Origin: Gp6-AA45 sp035652075
GTDB lineage: Bacteria; Acidobacteriota; Vicinamibacteria; Vicinamibacterales; CAVVIG01
Length of the DNA: 64,000 bases
Reading direction: 5' to 3'
Assembly (NCBI GenBank): GCA_035652075.1
Contig: DASREL010000063.1
Location: 1-64,000 of the forward strand
Notes under the pieces: model-generated
Told to the model about the DNA's origin: nothing
What the model saw: the letters and a program-made list of their open reading frames with translations, nothing else
The model's database searches: none
Translations under genes and position numbers: made by a program
In this document: positions 61,771 through 64,000 of the stretch, piece by piece
Layout: each line of letters starts with the position of its first letter
Position numbering within the stretch: position 1 is the first letter of the stretch

Positions 61771-64000
61771 GTGCCAATCGGATCCCGGGTTCGGGCCGCA
61801 CTCTTCTTCGTCCTCGCAACCAGCACCGTTACGAGCGCACAAACGTTTCACGCAAGCGTTCGCGGGCGCGTGAGAGACGCGGGCGGCGTCGTGCGGAGCG
61901 CATCGGTTCACCTCATCGACGACAACACGCATCTCACGATACAGGCGAGCACCAACGATGCGGGGGAGTACGCGCTCGAGGACGTGCTGCCCGGTGCCTA
62001 CACCATTCGCGTGGAGGCACCCGGGTACAAAACCTTTACGCAATCGCACATCGTCGTGTCGACGCAGGCGGCGCTGACGATTGACGTGCAGCTCGCCGTT
62101 GGGGACGTTGCGGAAACCGTGACCGTGCAGGCGACGCCCGCCGTCATCGACTCGACGTCGGTCAGCCGGCTGATCGATCGACACGATTTGGACGCGTGGC
62201 CGTCGGCCGGTCGCAATGTCTTCGTCGCCGGCACGACCACACCGACGGTCCTGTTGACGGGCGACTCTCACTTTGTCCGCCAGCAGGATCAATCGAATTC
62301 ATCGCTGATCTCGATGGGCGGCGGACCGCGGCGCGACAACAGTTACGTGTTCGATGGCGTGCCGATCGTCGACATCCTCAACCGCGCCACGTTCATCCCC
62401 AGCTACCACGCCGTCGAGGAAGTGCGCGTGCAGGTCAGTGCGTACGACGCCGACATCGGCCGCACGTCCGGCGGTGTGTTCAATACGACGAGTCGATCGG
62501 GATCGAATCAATGGCGCGGCACCGCCATGTATCAGGATCGTCCGAGCTGGGCGCAGGGACGGCTGTTCTTCGCGGAGAAGAATGACATTCCGACGCCGGA
62601 CGGCTACTTCCATTTGTACGGCGGTGGCGTGGGCGGTCCGATCGCGCACGATCGCACCTTTTTCTGGGCGAGCACCGAAGGCTACCGCTCCGACACCGCC
62701 GCCAGCACCGTGCTCGTGCTGCCGACCGATGCCGAGCGGCGCGGCGATTTCTCACAAGCCGGCATCACGATCTACGACCCGCTGACGACGAGACGCGATC
62801 CCGCCGATTCGTCGCGTTTCATTCGCGATCCGTTTCCCGGCAACAGGATTCCGCCGAACCGGCTGAATCCGGTCGCGGTGGCGATGCTGCAGTACCTGCC
62901 GCTGCCAACATCAGGCACCTCGCGACCAGCAGCCGCGGACGTCGTCGATGCCGCGGATCAACTGACGGGAAAGATCACGCATCGATGGAATGAGCGCATC
63001 ACGATGACCGGGCTGTACGCGTGGTACGGCTCGCAGGAGCCGGATGCGCGCTTTTTCGGCCAGCCGCTCTTTCAAAACGCGGCCGATCCCGGAGAGGGCG
63101 CGCTGGTGAGGCGCACGCATCTGGTCGCGATCAATACGATGTGGACGCCTAACACCCACACGTTTGTCGAGCTGCGCTACGGCTTCAATCAGTTTCTCGA
63201 CGACAACCGGCCGGCCGCGTTCGATCCCTCGTCGCTCGGATTCGCGCCGCAATTTCTCGCGTCGGTGCCGCAGTTGAAGTTTCCCACGATCGGCGTCGCC
63301 GGATACGGCCGCTTCGGATCGTTCCTCGGCGATCGCTTTCAGGGAACGAACACGTATTACTCGCACAACGCGAGCGCCGCCGTGTCCATGCTCCTGGGCC
63401 ATCAGACGATCAAAGCCGGCGGCGAATTCCGCGTCACGGGCGTGCGCTTTCTGAATCTCGGCGGGATGGGCGGGTACAACTTCAGCGCTGACTTCACCGC
63501 CGGTCCAAACCCGAATGCGCCGGCGAATGCGGGCGACGCGTTTGCGAGTTTCCTGCTCGGGTATCCGTCGAGCGGCGGCATCAGCATTTCGGATCCCATC
63601 AACGTCTACTTGAACTACTGGAGCGGGTTCGCGCAGGACGAATTCCGTGTGACGCCGAAGCTGACAGTGACCGCCGGCCTGCGGTACGAATTCGAGCAGG
63701 GGTTGCAGGAACGCAACGATCGCATGGTCACCGGCTGGGCGTACAACGAGCCGTTTCCCGTGCACGTCAATGGTCTGACGTTGACCGGCGGCGTGCTCTT
63801 CGCCGGCGTGAACGGCGCGCCGACCGAGCAAGGCGATCCGCGCCGCACGCAGTTCGCTCCGAGGGCCAGCTTCGCGTACGCGATTGACGATCGCACGGCG
63901 GTGCGAGGCGGCTACGGACTGTTCTGGGCGCCGCCGCAAGGCATCACCGCCGATTCGTTTGGTTCCGCGACGCCAGGATTCGATGCGTCGACGAACTACG
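61771..64000 (+). CDS. Oar-like TonB-dependent receptor, 3' end cut by window edge
   Basis: At least 743 residues; the frame is open to the right edge. GTG start, signal peptide (RVRAALFFVLATSTVTSAQ), CarboxypepD_reg-like domain at about 25-110 (ASVRGRVRDAGGVVRSASVH, GEYALEDVLPGAYTIRVEAP), then a plug-like region (ISMGGGPRRDNSYVFDGVP, VEEVRVQVSAYDADIGRTSG) and the first part of a barrel. Same type as the gene at 11671 but clearly diverged. The GGVFNTTSRSGSNQWRGTAM stretch matches the plug-barrel junction of this family. It likely imports an unknown polymer-derived ligand. Barrel strands and the C-terminal aromatic residue lie beyond the window. Confidence 0.9.
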   Translation, partial: MPIGSRVRAALFFVLATSTVTSAQTFHASVRGRVRDAGGVVRSASVHLIDDNTHLTIQASTNDAGEYALEDVLPGAYTIRVEAPGYKTFTQSHIVVSTQAALTIDVQLAVGDVAETVTVQATPAVIDSTSVSRLIDRHDLDAWPSAGRNVFVAGTTTPTVLLTGDSHFVRQQDQSNSSLISMGGGPRRDNSYVFDGVPIVDILNRATFIPSYHAVEEVRVQVSAYDADIGRTSGGVFNTTSRSGSNQWRGTAMYQDRPSWAQGRLFFAEKNDIPTPDGYFHLYGGGVGGPIAHDRTFFWASTEGYRSDTAASTVLVLPTDAERRGDFSQAGITIYDPLTTRRDPADSSRFIRDPFPGNRIPPNRLNPVAVAMLQYLPLPTSGTSRPAAADVVDAADQLTGKITHRWNERITMTGLYAWYGSQEPDARFFGQPLFQNAADPGEGALVRRTHLVAINTMWTPNTHTFVELRYGFNQFLDDNRPAAFDPSSLGFAPQFLASVPQLKFPTIGVAGYGRFGSFLGDRFQGTNTYYSHNASAAVSMLLGHQTIKAGGEFRVTGVRFLNLGGMGGYNFSADFTAGPNPNAPANAGDAFASFLLGYPSSGGISISDPINVYLNYWSGFAQDEFRVTPKLTVTAGLRYEFEQGLQERNDRMVTGWAYNEPFPVHVNGLTLTGGVLFAGVNGAPTEQGDPRRTQFAPRASFAYAIDDRTAVRGGYGLFWAPPQGITADSFGSATPGFDASTNY

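Noticed and set aside
61331..61819. Overlapping open frames on both strands in the gap before the last gene
   Set aside because: Arg-rich products, no ribosome binding site, no recognisable motif; treated as non-coding.

Overview
The window reads as a chromosomal segment of a GC-rich, Gram-negative-type bacterium, most likely an acidobacterium and probably Vicinamibacteria-like. That placement is inferred from gene content: two large MacB/FtsX-type permeases of the ADOP kind (one next to a PadR regulator), two Oar-like TonB-dependent receptors with an N-terminal carboxypeptidase-regulatory-like domain, VWFA-type secreted proteins of the kind common in Acidobacteria, and transmembrane regulators that begin with an LDSWK...RRWE helix-turn-helix. 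No rRNA, tRNA, CRISPR array, prophage or transposase gene was seen.

Layout. 1-2846: end of an alpha/beta hydrolase and an ADOP permease (minus). 2897-8731: ferredoxin and aconitase-family genes (minus), divergent apaG, then recQ and ispG (minus); ispG carries an in-frame TAG. 8759-11602: quinone-oxidoreductase-like gene and two cytochrome c genes in an overlapping chain. 11671-17727: TonB receptor followed directly by a UPF0182 membrane protein. 17711-22149: VOC protein, tandem FKBP, DUF349 protein, and a peroxiredoxin whose peroxidatic position is a TGA codon followed by a SECIS-like hairpin, so a likely selenoprotein. 22252-29491: CoA-pyrophosphatase-type Nudix, type III glutamine synthetase, cysteine synthase, rhodanese, type IIA topoisomerase A subunit. 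29614-35174: NYN/LOTUS protein, secreted S9 and S41 peptidases, PTE-like hydrolase. 35174-39090: ADOP permease, PadR and AraC regulators. 39245-48645: SGNH hydrolase, a three-gene secreted/VWA operon, and a divergent topoisomerase B subunit, followed by a diguanylate cyclase to 49825.

49850-60720 is the most accessory-looking region. It holds three consecutive modules, each a plus-strand HTH-transmembrane-sensor regulator opposite minus-strand secreted proteins: two lipoproteins; one lipoprotein; and a 1897-residue repeat protein. The third regulator is a decayed remnant. The window ends with a helical hypothetical protein and a second, truncated TonB receptor.

Two patterns cut across genes. 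First, at least five loci carry a short hairpin whose two arms are tandem 7-9-nt units, with a different unit at each locus; a sixth locus has only one such arm. Three of them supply the signal-peptide codons of three consecutive operon genes. Second, several genes have a -10-like hexamer only 5-10 nt before the start codon, which suggests leaderless mRNAs.
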